From CBDANW01 sp965197825 (GTDB lineage: Bacteria > Acidobacteriota > Vicinamibacteria > Marinacidobacterales > DATDRI01), in the NCBI GenBank assembly GCA_965197825.1, contig CBDANW010000002.1:682001-746000 (forward strand): a DNA stretch of 64,000 nucleotides, read 5' to 3'. Both the position numbers and the translations under genes were made by a program. The stretch's first letter is position 1, and each line of letters begins with the position of its first letter. The notes under the pieces were generated by a model, which was given only the letters and a program-made list of their open reading frames with translations, made no database searches and was not told the DNA's origin. Shown here piece by piece: positions 18,761 through 27,094 of this stretch.

Positions 18761-18907
18761 CTACTTGTCGTAGTGCCGCTCCAATTCAGCCGGAGATGCT
18801 TTCAGCACGTAGTCGTTCTCAAGAGCCTCGATGTCACGGGTTGCTTTCTCCGTGATATTTCGAAAGGTTTCGAAGTTATCCCCGTCGTGAAATGGATGCA
18901 CACGCAT
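18761..18907 (-). CDS. Small ORF upstream of the DUF6694 gene
   Basis: 48 residues, M-R-V-H-P-F-H-D-G-D-N-F to L-E-R-H-Y-D-K, ending 24 bp before the lipoprotein start on the same strand. The frame is stopped just upstream by TAG. The sequence is protein-like (amphipathic, acidic) and could be the tail of a longer decayed gene. No family recognised. Confidence 0.4.
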   Translation of the reverse strand: MRVHPFHDGDNFETFRNITEKATRDIEALENDYVLKASPAELERHYDK

Positions 18908-19207
18908 CGATTCGAGTATTCCCGGCTAACGCCTCGGCACCACCAGCGGCGCTTCATAATACGCGATTACCCGTGAGGTCAAAATACTCATGCGGCTTCC
19001 CGATGGTAGCAACGTAGCAACCCGCCAAGCCGTTCACGGGAGCGCACCTTGCGCTCGGACTGAGGTGCTTGCGCTGTTTGCTGTTGGTGATATGTACGTA
19101 TCCATTTGCAAAAAAAGCGCTTACGCTCCATTTAGCGCGCGGCGAAGGTCGCGAGCGCTATTTTGGCTGTGATTTAATGCAGCGTAAAGTGTTAGCGTTA
19201 TCTCACC
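18908..19207. other. Gene-poor stretch with a 40-bp repeat
   Basis: No convincing ORF. Positions 19012-19050 (GCAACGTAGCAACCCGCCAA then GCCGTTCACG) recur at 26559-26602, beside another LTIR end. Confidence 0.5.
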
Positions 19208-19232
19208 AACACTTTAATGGCGGAAGCACCCG
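19208..19232 (+). repeat. Short repeat F3, copy 3
   Basis: CCAACACTTTAATGGCGGAA plus GCACC. The 40 bp upstream also match 17405-17450. Confidence 0.65.
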
Positions 19233-19255
19233 CAACAGTACCCAAAACTCGCGCT

Positions 19256-19338
19256 CGGCCCTTGGCACGGTCACAAACACAAACTCTAAGCTGTTGATTT
19301 ATGGGCTATTTCAAGAGGGCCGAGTTTTGGCACAGGAC
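19256..19338 (+). repeat. LTIR copy 6
   Basis: Right-end orientation, ending GGCACAGGAC at 19338. First of three same-orientation LTIRs within 560 bp. Confidence 0.85.
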
Positions 19339-19526
19339 GACCGCTACCTCATCGCAGCCAAGTACGATGGCAGTAAAAACCGGAGCGCAGGCCGACCTCC
19401 GACGGCGAAGGACATCCGTGAGCTCATGGTACGCATGGCGCGGGAGAACCCGACGTGGGGATATATGCGCCTGCGGGGTGCACTCAAGAACCTCGGACAT
19501 GAACTTGGACGCAACACCATCCGCCG
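19339..19526 (+). pseudogene. LTIR-element transposase, N-terminal fragment
   Basis: Reads L-I-A-A-K-Y-D-G-S-K-N-R, then A-K-D-I-R-E-L-M-V and L-R-G-A-L-K-N-L-G-H-E. It is fused directly to the inner side of the next terminal repeat at 19527, an internal deletion that makes a short non-autonomous derivative. Confidence 0.8.
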
Positions 19527-19631
19527 CCCAAGACGATTGTAAAGCCCATGGCCCTTGGCACGGTCGCAAACACAGACACTAAGCTGCTGATTTATGGCCT
19601 ATTTCAAAAGGGCCGAGTTTTGGCACAGGAC
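19527..19631 (+). repeat. LTIR copy 7
   Basis: Full ~105-bp right terminal repeat from AAGACGATTGTAAAGCCCAT to GGCACAGGAC. Confidence 0.88.
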
Positions 19632-19641
19632 GCGGTCGGGC

Positions 19642-19820
19642 CTGTGTCTTCTATTTATTCATCCGCACGCCCCGAACTTGATCGGTCTCCGGTCTGCCGG
19701 AACCATGCCTGCATGATTTCGTCGTTTGTTCGCGCTCGGCCCTTGGCACGGCCGCAAATACAAGACACTAAGCTACTGATTTATGATCTATTTCAAAAGG
19801 GCCGAGTTTTGGCACAGGAC
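19642..19820 (+). repeat. MITE-like element type B, copy 2; contains LTIR copy 8
   Basis: Left end CTGTGTCTTCTATTTATTC (one change from copy 1), right end GGCACAGGAC at 19820. Collinear with 13435-13612. Confidence 0.8.
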
Positions 19821-19927
19821 GGGATCTGATACCTCTCTACCTTCATCGTCGCGACTCGCACAGCACTGGTGGAACCGACAGGCTCAGCGCCGCAGTCACT
19901 TTCATTTCGTTGTAGTCGGGGCCTTCC

Positions 19928-20280
19928 TCAGACGGTCTCAAGCTTTAAGATTTCGGCTTCGACATAGGTGCGAAATTCTGCAATCGTCGTGAAACAGCGG
20001 AAGCCAGCAGCACTCGCCAGCGCCAAAACCTCCGCGGTTTCGTTCAGAAGCACCGCTACCGGTTCCGTCAGGCCGGGCTGGAGCCCCTCCGGCCAAACTA
20101 GATCAAAGACGGCCTTCTGGACTCCCGTTTCGGCATCGGCATACTCGAAGGCCACATGTCCGAGTGGAAGCCCCTGTTCCTCCACCCATTGGTTTACGGC
20201 TTTCAGCTCCTCCTCTTCGGTCTCCCCCGTGATTCCCCCGACCACCGCTGGCGACGGCGTTGGTGGGACCTCTGTTATGT
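19928..20280 (-). pseudogene. C-terminal fragment of an unidentified protein, possibly helicase/RM-related
   Basis: Minus frame ends ...L-Q-P-G-L-T-E-P-V-A-V-L-L-N-E, A-S-A-A-G-F-R-C-F-T, Y-V-E-A-E-I-L-K-L-E-T-V. I have a weak association of this tail with DEAD/DEAH helicase or restriction-type proteins but cannot confirm it. The upstream part is cut by the IS5 fragment at 20281. Confidence 0.4.
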
Positions 20281-20806
20281 TCCCTGCTCTTTTGTGCTCT
20301 GCGCAGCTGGCCGGCGTGGACAGCGAGACCGCTGCTGTCGATCAAGATGTGCAACGGCGTCTTCTGCTTGACTTGGTAGAAGGGGACCTTACCCAGATTC
20401 GGCTTGCGCCTCGAGATCGTGGTGTGATCGGGCACATCATTGTCTAGCTTCATCAGAGCGAACAACGACCGCAGCAATCCCTCGCTCTGCCTAGATGACA
20501 GATGAAACACCATGCCCAGGGTGACAGCCGTCTCGATGGCGTGGTTCGAGTACTTGCGTTGACGGCCCGGTTTCCTCCTCCTTGGCCGGGGCGCGTCCCA
20601 GTTCACAAGCTTGCCGGCGGTGAGCGAGACCCAGACGGTCAGCCTCCCGCGGTTGCGTAGACCCGCCTCATATTCACGCCAATTCCTCACGCGATAGGCC
20701 TTCTTCACATACTTCCGCTGAGTGCGTTTGAAAATGCTCATGGGGAACCTCGTATCCGCGAGTACAGGACAATTGTGGACCGAGATCGCGAGTTGTGCAC
20801 CAAGGC
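20281..20806 (-). mobile_element. IS5-family element, truncated copy
   Basis: Encodes the first ~150 residues of the transposase seen complete at 46586-47551 (M-S-I-F-K-R-T-Q-R-K-Y to R-R-A-Q-K-S-R), with the outer inverted repeat GAGTTGTGCACCAAGGC at its right end. The other half and end are missing. It abuts the DUF502 gene. Confidence 0.85.
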
Positions 20807-20817
20807 ACTAGACCGAC

Positions 20818-21411
20818 GTGAAAGACGTGTTGAGTTTCTTGGGCAGGCGTTTCATGGGCGGCTTCCTGCTCCTGCTGCCGCTGATTCTGTCCTACCTCCT
20901 GATCGGCGGGCTGTTCGACATCTTGATGGGTCTGACCACACCGATCGCGGACCTCTTGCCCGCGAGCGCCTTCCCCGACGTATGGGTCCATCGCTTCACA
21001 GCAGCCGGTGTGCTGATCGTGGTCTCCTTGCTTGTGGGGGTAATCGACCAGTCCCCAGTCGGCAGCCGTTTCGGGCGGTCGTTCGAGAACAAGATTCTCA
21101 TGCGCTTCGCCCCGTATGCGTTGCTGCGGAGCTTTTCTCGAAGGTTGTCGGGTGGGGATGTTCCGGGACAGCTCCAGCCCGCGCTTCTTTCCGTGGGCCC
21201 GGGGGCGCGGATGTTAGCCTACATCGTGGAGGAGCACGCGGACGGTAACTTGACCATGTTCGTGCCATTTGCTGCGGCTCCGGGGATCGGGAACATTCAG
21301 GTCGTCGCCGCTCAAAATGTCGAAAAGATCGATGCCCCGATCATGGACACGCTGGGGTGCCTCTTCAACTGGGGCTCCGGGACCGAAGCCTTGCTGAAGC
21401 GACAGCGATAA
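20818..21411 (+). CDS. DUF502 family inner-membrane protein
   Basis: 197 residues, GTG start. Two N-terminal membrane segments (G-G-F-L-L-L-L-P-L-I-L-S-Y and V-L-I-V-V-S-L-L-V-G-V-I) followed by a soluble domain ending V-F... M-F-V-P-F-A-A-A-P, the pattern of DUF502 proteins of unknown function. The start is only 11 bp beyond an IS5 end, so native upstream control has probably been replaced. First gene of a three-gene plus-strand cluster. Confidence 0.8.
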   Translation: MKDVLSFLGRRFMGGFLLLLPLILSYLLIGGLFDILMGLTTPIADLLPASAFPDVWVHRFTAAGVLIVVSLLVGVIDQSPVGSRFGRSFENKILMRFAPYALLRSFSRRLSGGDVPGQLQPALLSVGPGARMLAYIVEEHADGNLTMFVPFAAAPGIGNIQVVAAQNVEKIDAPIMDTLGCLFNWGSGTEALLKRQR

Positions 21412-21579
21412 GGTTTTCTGATAGAGCACGCTCCGTGGTTGACGGCCGCGGGCGGGCTAGCCTAAGATTCCCCCTCCATGCAGGTACTCTTCGAAGGTGC
21501 GGGCGTCTACCAACAGCGAGGTCGACAGAGGCTTCGGTCGCTGAGGTGGAGAGAACGCGGCATTCTCCTTTGGGGCAAG

Positions 21580-21873
21580 ATGCGGCGTTTGTATCTGGTA
21601 AATTTCAGACCCCGCTACGTTGAAGAGAGTCTCGCGCGACGGGTCGGTAATTGCCATCGTACCGGCGCGTGCTGCAACGTAATGTTTCCGTGCCCCCTAT
21701 TGAATTGGGCAAGCCGCATTCCTTTATGTGGGATCTACAAGGGTCGCCCGAAGAACTGCACGACGTTTCCAATCGATGAGAGAGACATACGGGACCGAAA
21801 CATCGTGAATCCGTGGGAGGCTTGCGGGTTCAGTTTTCGCGAAGAGACACCAGAGAATCGGCGTTCATCGTAG
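21580..21873 (+). CDS. YkgJ-family cysteine-cluster protein
   Basis: 97 residues from M-R-R-L-Y-L-V; the frame is open back to an ATG at 21478, which is the alternative start. Cysteine pattern C-H-R-T-G-A-C-C, C-P-L-L, L-C-G-I-Y and N-C-T-T-F-P matches YkgJ/UPF0153-type putative Fe/Zn-binding proteins. It ends 10 bp before the sulfatase-like gene, suggesting co-transcription. Function unknown. Confidence 0.75.
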   Translation: MRRLYLVNFRPRYVEESLARRVGNCHRTGACCNVMFPCPLLNWASRIPLCGIYKGRPKNCTTFPIDERDIRDRNIVNPWEACGFSFREETPENRRSS

Positions 21874-21883
21874 GCGGAGCTCG

Positions 21884-23746
21884 ATGTCTGGCGCCGGAAT
21901 GCTTCGCTTCCTCTCCATCGTCCTAACCGTGACGGCGCTCCCGGCCTGCAGTCGGAAGGTGCCATCCGAGCCACCGGTTTCTCTTCTCGAACAAACGTAC
22001 GTGGTTTTTTCCAATTCTTCTGAGCCGGCGATTTCTTCTCCGGTGAGTCTGGGTGAAGACTCGAGGCCTTGCCTCACGGCACCGACTCCTTCCGAGGTTC
22101 GGTTTCGCGTCAAGCTTCCGCCCCGCCCCTTGCTTACCTTCGCCATTGGCATCAAGCGGAAGAAAATAGACGAGGGAGTTGCCGGCGGCAAGGCTCGCTT
22201 CGTGGTGAAGGCCGGCGTCGAGAGCCCGTCTAGCGTTGTTTTCCAGCGGGAGATCCATACCGCGCGAAGCGATCAGTGGATCGACCAATCGGTCGACCTC
22301 CGACCTTTTGCGGGGAAAGAGATCTGGTTGAGCTTCGAAGGTGGAAAGGCCGGCGCGGACGCAACTGGAGATGCGATAGGAGCACTTGGTTTTGCGGCGC
22401 TCTTCGCGGACCCGATCCTTCACGATCGGGCACGCTATCGGGAGGGCAGGGGAGTCATCGTCGTATCAATAGATACTTTGCGCCGGGATCATGTCAGCGT
22501 CTACGGTTATGGGCGGAGGACCACCCCGACTCTCGAGGCGCTTGCCAACGAGGGAGTCGTTTTCGAAGACGCCGTGACCACGGCTCCCTGGACGCTTCCC
22601 GCGCACGCCTCCCTCTTGACCTCCCTATATCCCTCCTCCCACGGTGCAGTGGACCTCCATCGAGGGGTGCCCGATGATGTGTCGAGTCTCCCGCGTCTTC
22701 TGCAACAAAACGGGTTTTTCACGCAGGCGGTGGTGACACACCTCTATCTATCGAAGCAATACGGTTTCGGCCACGGCTTCGACGGTCACTGGTATCGCTA
22801 CGACGCGCGAGCGGAGCCGGTTACCGAACGCGCCATCTCTTTCTTGAGAGAGAGGGGCGACCGTGACTTCTTTCTCTTTCTCCACTACTACGATCCCCAT
22901 TGGCACTACGACCCACCGCCCCCCTTCGATAGGACGTTCGACCCAGACTATGCGGGCGTGGCCAGCGGCGTTTGGTGGGAGTTCAAGGAGGAGACGGCGG
23001 ACTCGATCGATCCACGGGATCTCCGGCACATCTTGGCGCTTTATGACGGCGAGATCCTGTACGCGGACCGGCAATTGGGGCGGTTGTTCCGAGTGATGAA
23101 AGAAGTGGGGATATACGACAAGTCTTTGGTGGTGGTTACTTCGGACCACGGGGAGGAGTTCCTCGAACATGGAGGTTGGGAGCACCAGAAGACGTTGTAC
23201 GAAGAAGTCTTGCGTATTCCGTTACTGATGAAGCTGCCCGGGAGCGAAGGAGCGGGTCGTCGCGTCTCTCAGCAAGTCAGCCTGGTCGACGTGGCGCCGA
23301 CGATTCTGGACGATCTGGGGTCCCCGGCGGCAGCCGGATTCCAAGGACGAAGCCTCTTGGGCCTCATTCGGGGCTCTGAGAAGTCGCCCGCCGGCCCCCC
23401 TGGCTCTGTTGCCCCTGGTGGAGGTGTATGGGCCGAAACCCAGCACACCGTAGACGATTCCCACAAATTGGCCTGGAGGCAGGGGGCCAACGGCAAGAAG
23501 CTCATCGTCACCCGCGGCGACGATGGCTTGGAAGCGTCGGTCGAGCTCTACGATCTGGCGAAGGACCCTCGAGAACGAGACGATCTGGTGTCCGGCGAGC
23601 CGAGCTGGGTAGAGCGGGCCCTACAGCAAGTTGAATCCTTCCTTGCTCGGGCGAGCGAGCGGCGCGAAAGCGGCGCCCCCCCACCTGCGGTAGAGCTTAC
23701 CCCCGACCAGCTTGACAAACTACGTGCTCTCGGCTATGCGCGTTGA
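21884..23746 (+). CDS. Sulfatase-fold (alkaline phosphatase superfamily) lipoprotein
   Basis: 620 residues; GGAG precedes the ATG. Lipoprotein signal with L-P-A-C near residue 22. A beta-rich N-terminal domain (~40-175) precedes the catalytic domain: V-S-I-D-T-L-R-R-D-H (metal Asp, ~195), T-L-P-A-H (~235) and T-S-D-H-G-E-E (~419). The nucleophile position has T-L-P-A-H instead of C/S-x-P-x-R, so a formylglycine sulfatase is unlikely; a phosphotransferase/phosphodiesterase or non-FGly hydrolase of this superfamily is more likely. The C-terminus L-D-K-L-R-A-L-G-Y is common in such lipoproteins. Appears intact. Confidence 0.85.
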   Translation: MSGAGMLRFLSIVLTVTALPACSRKVPSEPPVSLLEQTYVVFSNSSEPAISSPVSLGEDSRPCLTAPTPSEVRFRVKLPPRPLLTFAIGIKRKKIDEGVAGGKARFVVKAGVESPSSVVFQREIHTARSDQWIDQSVDLRPFAGKEIWLSFEGGKAGADATGDAIGALGFAALFADPILHDRARYREGRGVIVVSIDTLRRDHVSVYGYGRRTTPTLEALANEGVVFEDAVTTAPWTLPAHASLLTSLYPSSHGAVDLHRGVPDDVSSLPRLLQQNGFFTQAVVTHLYLSKQYGFGHGFDGHWYRYDARAEPVTERAISFLRERGDRDFFLFLHYYDPHWHYDPPPPFDRTFDPDYAGVASGVWWEFKEETADSIDPRDLRHILALYDGEILYADRQLGRLFRVMKEVGIYDKSLVVVTSDHGEEFLEHGGWEHQKTLYEEVLRIPLLMKLPGSEGAGRRVSQQVSLVDVAPTILDDLGSPAAAGFQGRSLLGLIRGSEKSPAGPPGSVAPGGGVWAETQHTVDDSHKLAWRQGANGKKLIVTRGDDGLEASVELYDLAKDPRERDDLVSGEPSWVERALQQVESFLARASERRESGAPPPAVELTPDQLDKLRALGYAR

Positions 23747-24019
23747 GAAAAAAACTGCGTAAGAGCTTTCTTCATGGTATCCTAGAGGTGACGGGCTTCG
23801 CGAGGACGGTAGCTGCCGTTTCTCGTCGGCGCCCGTAGGTTCTCAATTGATAAGACGATGTCGGGTCAGAAGTTTCAAATTCGAGAGGAGCTGTATCGCC
23901 TTCTCCTTCGTTGACTCCTGAAATCCGCTGGTGTCTTCTCTACTTGATTAGGGGCGTTGGTTACATCGCCTCGCGAAACGGGCTCTTGGGTAACGGTGGC
24001 CTCGTGGATGCCGTCCTCC
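23747..24019. other. Intergenic stretch after the sulfatase-like gene
   Basis: No gene recognised. It precedes copy 2 of the ~300-bp repeat; the boundary of that repeat is uncertain by about 30 bp. Confidence 0.4.
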
Positions 24020-24334
24020 AGGGAGCCCGGGCGCACCTGGACCAGAACTTGCTAGGCCAGCTACGCCACGGTCGCCCCGGCCTCGATTCTGGATCCCTCG
24101 GGTGGCCTCTTGTCCGACATGCACGGCCCTGTCAGCAGCCCGCTCCCCCCTTTGGCGCAAACGTGGCACTCGAAAATCGAGATTAGAGACTAATACCGAA
24201 AATGAGGCCTGTCCAGCCCTTACAGCGCGTCTCCGGTGACACCTGATCCGGCAAAACCGCGCCAACGGCGCGGAAAATCTCATCCGTCTCTGCAGTGCCG
24301 CAATTGGCCAGACTGTGTGGCGGATGGTGCAGTT
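24020..24334 (+). repeat. ~300-bp dispersed repeat, copy 2
   Basis: Aligns with 11955-12282 with scattered differences and ends at the same GTGTGGCGGATGGTGCAG. It has replaced the 5' end of the ferredoxin/MBL gene that follows. Confidence 0.7.
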
Positions 24335-24748
24335 CGGATGTCGTGGCCGATCCCAACCGGAGACTCGAAGCGAACGCCCCCGGGCCTTGGTTCGTCGATG
24401 ATTCCTGCATCGATTGTGACGCCTGTCGACATATTGCACCCCGCGTCTTTGCAGAAGGCCATGGGCATGCCATCGTCTCGCAACAACCCGTACCTGGCGC
24501 TGTAGATGCGTTCCGCGCTCTGGTCGCGTGCCCCGTCGCGGCCATCGGTCGGAAGGACTCGGGACCCTTTCCCGAGGGGCTCTTTCCGCAGCTCCTAGAA
24601 GACGGTGTCTTCTACGCGGGCTTCAACTCCAGGGACTTCGTATGGTGCCAACAGCTTCTTCGTTCAACGACACGCAGGTAACCTTCTGGTCGATTCGCTG
24701 AACCGCCCCGGGTTTCCAGGAGACTCCAACTCTTGAGAGGATGGAGTC

Positions 24749-25069
24749 ATGACAAGACGAAGCAGGTATTCACCGGAGGTAAAAGAGCGCGCAGTGCGGA
24801 TGGTTTTCGACCAGCAGGCTCAGCACGAATCTCAGTGGTCAGCGATCTCATCGATTGCGTCGAAGATTGACTGTACGCGGGAAACGCTACGCACGTGGGT
24901 GCGGCGAGCAGAGCGTGATGCTGGGAAACGAGCGGGACTGACGACGGACGAGCGTCAGCGGCTAAAGGAGCTTGAGCGAGAGAACCGTGAGCTAAAGCGG
25001 GCGAACGAGATCCTTCTCAAGGCGTCGGCGTTTTTCGCCCAGGCTGGTCTCGACCGCCGACCGAGGTGA
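24749..25069 (+). CDS. IS3-B OrfA
   Basis: 106 residues: HTH (R-Y-S-P-E-V-K-E-R-A-V-R-M-V, C-T-R-E-T-L-R-T-W-V) and a coiled coil (L-K-E-L-E-R-E-N-R-E-L-K-R). It overlaps OrfB by 4 bp (GTGA) in the -1 frame. Confidence 0.93.
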   Translation: MTRRSRYSPEVKERAVRMVFDQQAQHESQWSAISSIASKIDCTRETLRTWVRRAERDAGKRAGLTTDERQRLKELERENRELKRANEILLKASAFFAQAGLDRRPR

Positions 25070-25983
25070 ATGTGTTGTTCGTGGACGCGAACCGTGAAAA
25101 ATACGGGGTCGAGCCGATCTGCCGGATGCTCCCGATCGCCCCGTCGACCTATTACGAGCAGAAAGCGAGAGAGAAGGACCCAAGCCGCCAGCCAGCGAGA
25201 GCGAAGCGCGACGTCCAACTCCGCGGCGAGATTCGTCGTGTACGGCAAGAGAACTTTGACGTGTATGGCGTGCGCAAGGTCTGGCGTCAGCTGTGCCGTG
25301 AGGGCCGCGACGTGGCTCGATGCACGGTGGCCCGTCTGATGCGTGAAATGGGTCTCCAGGGGGCGGTCCGTGGACGTCGATTCAAGACGACGAAGCCGGA
25401 TTCGAGCGGCGCTCGCCCGATGGACCTCGTGGAGCGCGACTTCAACGCCACACGCCCGAACGAGCTCTGGGTTTCGGACCTGACCTACATCGCCACGTGG
25501 CGCGGCTTCGTGTATGTCGCCTTCGTCATCGACGTCTTCGCTCGACTCATCGTCGGTTGGCGAGCGACGACATCGTTGACTGCCGGCATCGCTCTCGATG
25601 CGTTGGAGCAGGCGCTGCACGAGCGCCGACTAAACCCAGAACACCCATTGGTGCATCACAGCGACCGCGGCGTGCAGTACGTCTCGATCCGTTACACCGA
25701 GCGGCTCGCCCAGGCGGGCATTGAGCCGTCCGTCGGCAGCCGAGGCGACTCTTACGATAACGCTTTGGCTGAATCCAGCATCGGCCTCTACAAGACCGAG
25801 GTGATCCGTCGACGTGGGCCCTGGCGTGGTCTCGAAGACGTTGAGTTCGCCACCCTCGAGTGGGTCCATTGGTACAACACGCAACGACTCTTGGAGCCGA
25901 TCGGTAATGTCTCCCCCGTCGAGTACGAGATGAACTACTATCGGTCGCAGGAAGGCTCGCTAGAGATGGCGAGACTCAACTAA
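25066..25983 (+). CDS. IS3-B OrfB, DDE transposase
   Basis: 305 residues, GTG start or -1 frameshift from OrfA. Catalytic residues in S-D-L-T-Y-I-A, H-S-D-R-G-V-Q-Y and A-L-A-E-S. It differs from copies 2 and 3 at A-E-S-S-I-G versus A-E-S-I-I-G, next to the catalytic Glu. The frame is intact. Confidence 0.94.
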   Translation: MNVLFVDANREKYGVEPICRMLPIAPSTYYEQKAREKDPSRQPARAKRDVQLRGEIRRVRQENFDVYGVRKVWRQLCREGRDVARCTVARLMREMGLQGAVRGRRFKTTKPDSSGARPMDLVERDFNATRPNELWVSDLTYIATWRGFVYVAFVIDVFARLIVGWRATTSLTAGIALDALEQALHERRLNPEHPLVHHSDRGVQYVSIRYTERLAQAGIEPSVGSRGDSYDNALAESSIGLYKTEVIRRRGPWRGLEDVEFATLEWVHWYNTQRLLEPIGNVSPVEYEMNYYRSQEGSLEMARLN

Positions 25984-26603
25984 AACAGTCTCCGGAAAAC
26001 CCGGGGCGGTTCATCGCCTCGCTGGGCCAAGCTTCTGGTTCGCGAGATCGAGAAAAGAGGAGGTCTTTCCGACATCTTGCTATCCCACCAGGATGACGTC
26101 GCGGATCGGTATCAGGAGCATTTCGGCGCTCGAGTGTGGATTCACGAGGGCGATTGCTGCGCCGCTCATTTCGCCACCGATGTGCTCGAAGGAGACGAGC
26201 CGCGAGAGATTCGCCCCGGTCTTCTGGCGATTCCTGTTCCCGGTCATACGCGTGGAAGCGTTGTCTATCTTCTCGAGGAGAAGTTCCTCTTCACCGGGGA
26301 CTCGCTCTATTGGAGCCGCAAGAGACAGGAGCTGACCGCTTCGAAGAGCTGCTGCTGGTACTCTTGGAAGAAACAGGTCGAGTCTCTGGCGCGGATTGCC
26401 AACTACCGCTTCGAGTGGGTGCTTGCCGGCCACGGGGATCGTATTCGACTGCCGCACGACCGCACGCGCGAGAGCTTGCTGGCGCTGACCCGTCAGTACT
26501 CTCGCGTGTGAATCATCGCCCGCTCGCCGCACTCGCTACCGAGCATGAATCTGTTCGTGCGCGCAACGTAGCAACCCGCCAAGCCGTTCACGAGAGCGCA
26601 CCA

Positions 26604-26662
26604 TAGACACTAAGCTTCTGATTTATGGTCTATTTCAAAAGGGCCGAGTTTTGGCACAGGAC
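26604..26662 (+). repeat. LTIR copy 9
   Basis: Outer half only, ending GGCACAGGAC. Preceded by the 40-bp repeat also found at 19012-19050; it truncates the hydrolase fragment that follows. Confidence 0.82.
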
Positions 26663-27094
26663 GGGAACAGGGGATTTCTTCGCTGCGTTTCGACTTCAGA
26701 GGGCACGGAGGCAGCACAGGTTCATCAATGGACTTCTCCATCGTGGGTCAGAATTACGATGTTCGAGCCGCCATTGAGACCGTGCAAACGTGGCGTCGTT
26801 CTCCGGCACGGATTCATCTAGTCGGCGCCAGCTTTGGAGCTCCGCCTGCAATTTTCGGCGCGCTCAAGTTTACATCAAGTGTAGCCTCGGTCTTCTTGAT
26901 CTCACCGATCTTGTCATACCAGAAGACGTTTATCGAGCCACGTACCGAGTGGGCGACTGAGTTATTTTCAAGAGAGAAACGGAACCAATTGGATCGGACC
27001 GGCAAGCTTTACATGGATTCTGCATTCTGCATCGGCCATCGGCTCTTTGGTGAAATTGAGGTCATTCAACCAGATCGGGCGCCGGAGTTTCTGG
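26663..27094 (+). pseudogene. Alpha/beta hydrolase (serine aminopeptidase-like), internal fragment
   Basis: Reads L-R-F-D-F-R-G-H-G-G-S-T-G (typical strand-turn of the family) followed by M-D-F-S-I-V-G-Q-N-Y, then the nucleophile elbow H-L-V-G-A-S-F-G-A-P-P. The N-terminus is cut by the LTIR at 26662 and the C-terminal part (Asp and His of the triad) by IS256-B at 27095. About 140 residues remain. Confidence 0.8.

Larger units (their letters stand above)
24699..26013 (+). mobile_element. IS3-family element IS3-B, copy 1 (1315 bp)
   Basis: Ends TGAACCGCCCCGGGTTT and inverse, flanked by TCGC at 24695-24698 and 26014-26017 (4-bp duplication). Other copies at 29419-30733 and 52185-53499 have exactly the same length. 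Confidence 0.95.
24335..26511 (+). pseudogene. Ferredoxin-domain metallo-beta-lactamase-fold protein, split by IS3-B
   Basis: Exon-like parts 24335-24698 and 26018-26511. The first reads P-G-P-W-F-V-D-D-S-C-I-D-C-D-A-C-R (4Fe-4S ferredoxin-type cysteines) and A-C-P-V-A-A-I-G. One extra base near 24640 shifts the frame to S-F-F-V-Q-R-H-A-G-N-L-L-V-D-S. After excising IS3-B and one TCGC duplication, S-P-R-W-A-K-L-L follows in frame, then the MBL metal motifs S-H-Q-D-D-V-A-D, P-G-H-T-R-G-S and F-T-G-D-S-L, ending R-Q-Y-S-R-V. The 5' end is also lost to the repeat at 24334. Non-functional in this form. Confidence 0.85.

Noticed and set aside
18905..18907. Fic-like protein from V-H-P-F-H-D-G
   Set aside because: The Fic motif needs H-P-F-x-D-G-N-G-R; here D-G-D-N-F follows and the ORF has only 48 codons.
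21884..23746. Formylglycine-dependent arylsulfatase
   Set aside because: The nucleophile motif is T-L-P-A-H, not C/S-x-P-x-R.
24955..25620. 221-residue ORF antisense to IS3-B OrfB (also at 29812 and 52441)
   Set aside because: It recurs in every IS3-B copy because it is the complementary frame of the transposase; no domain resemblance.
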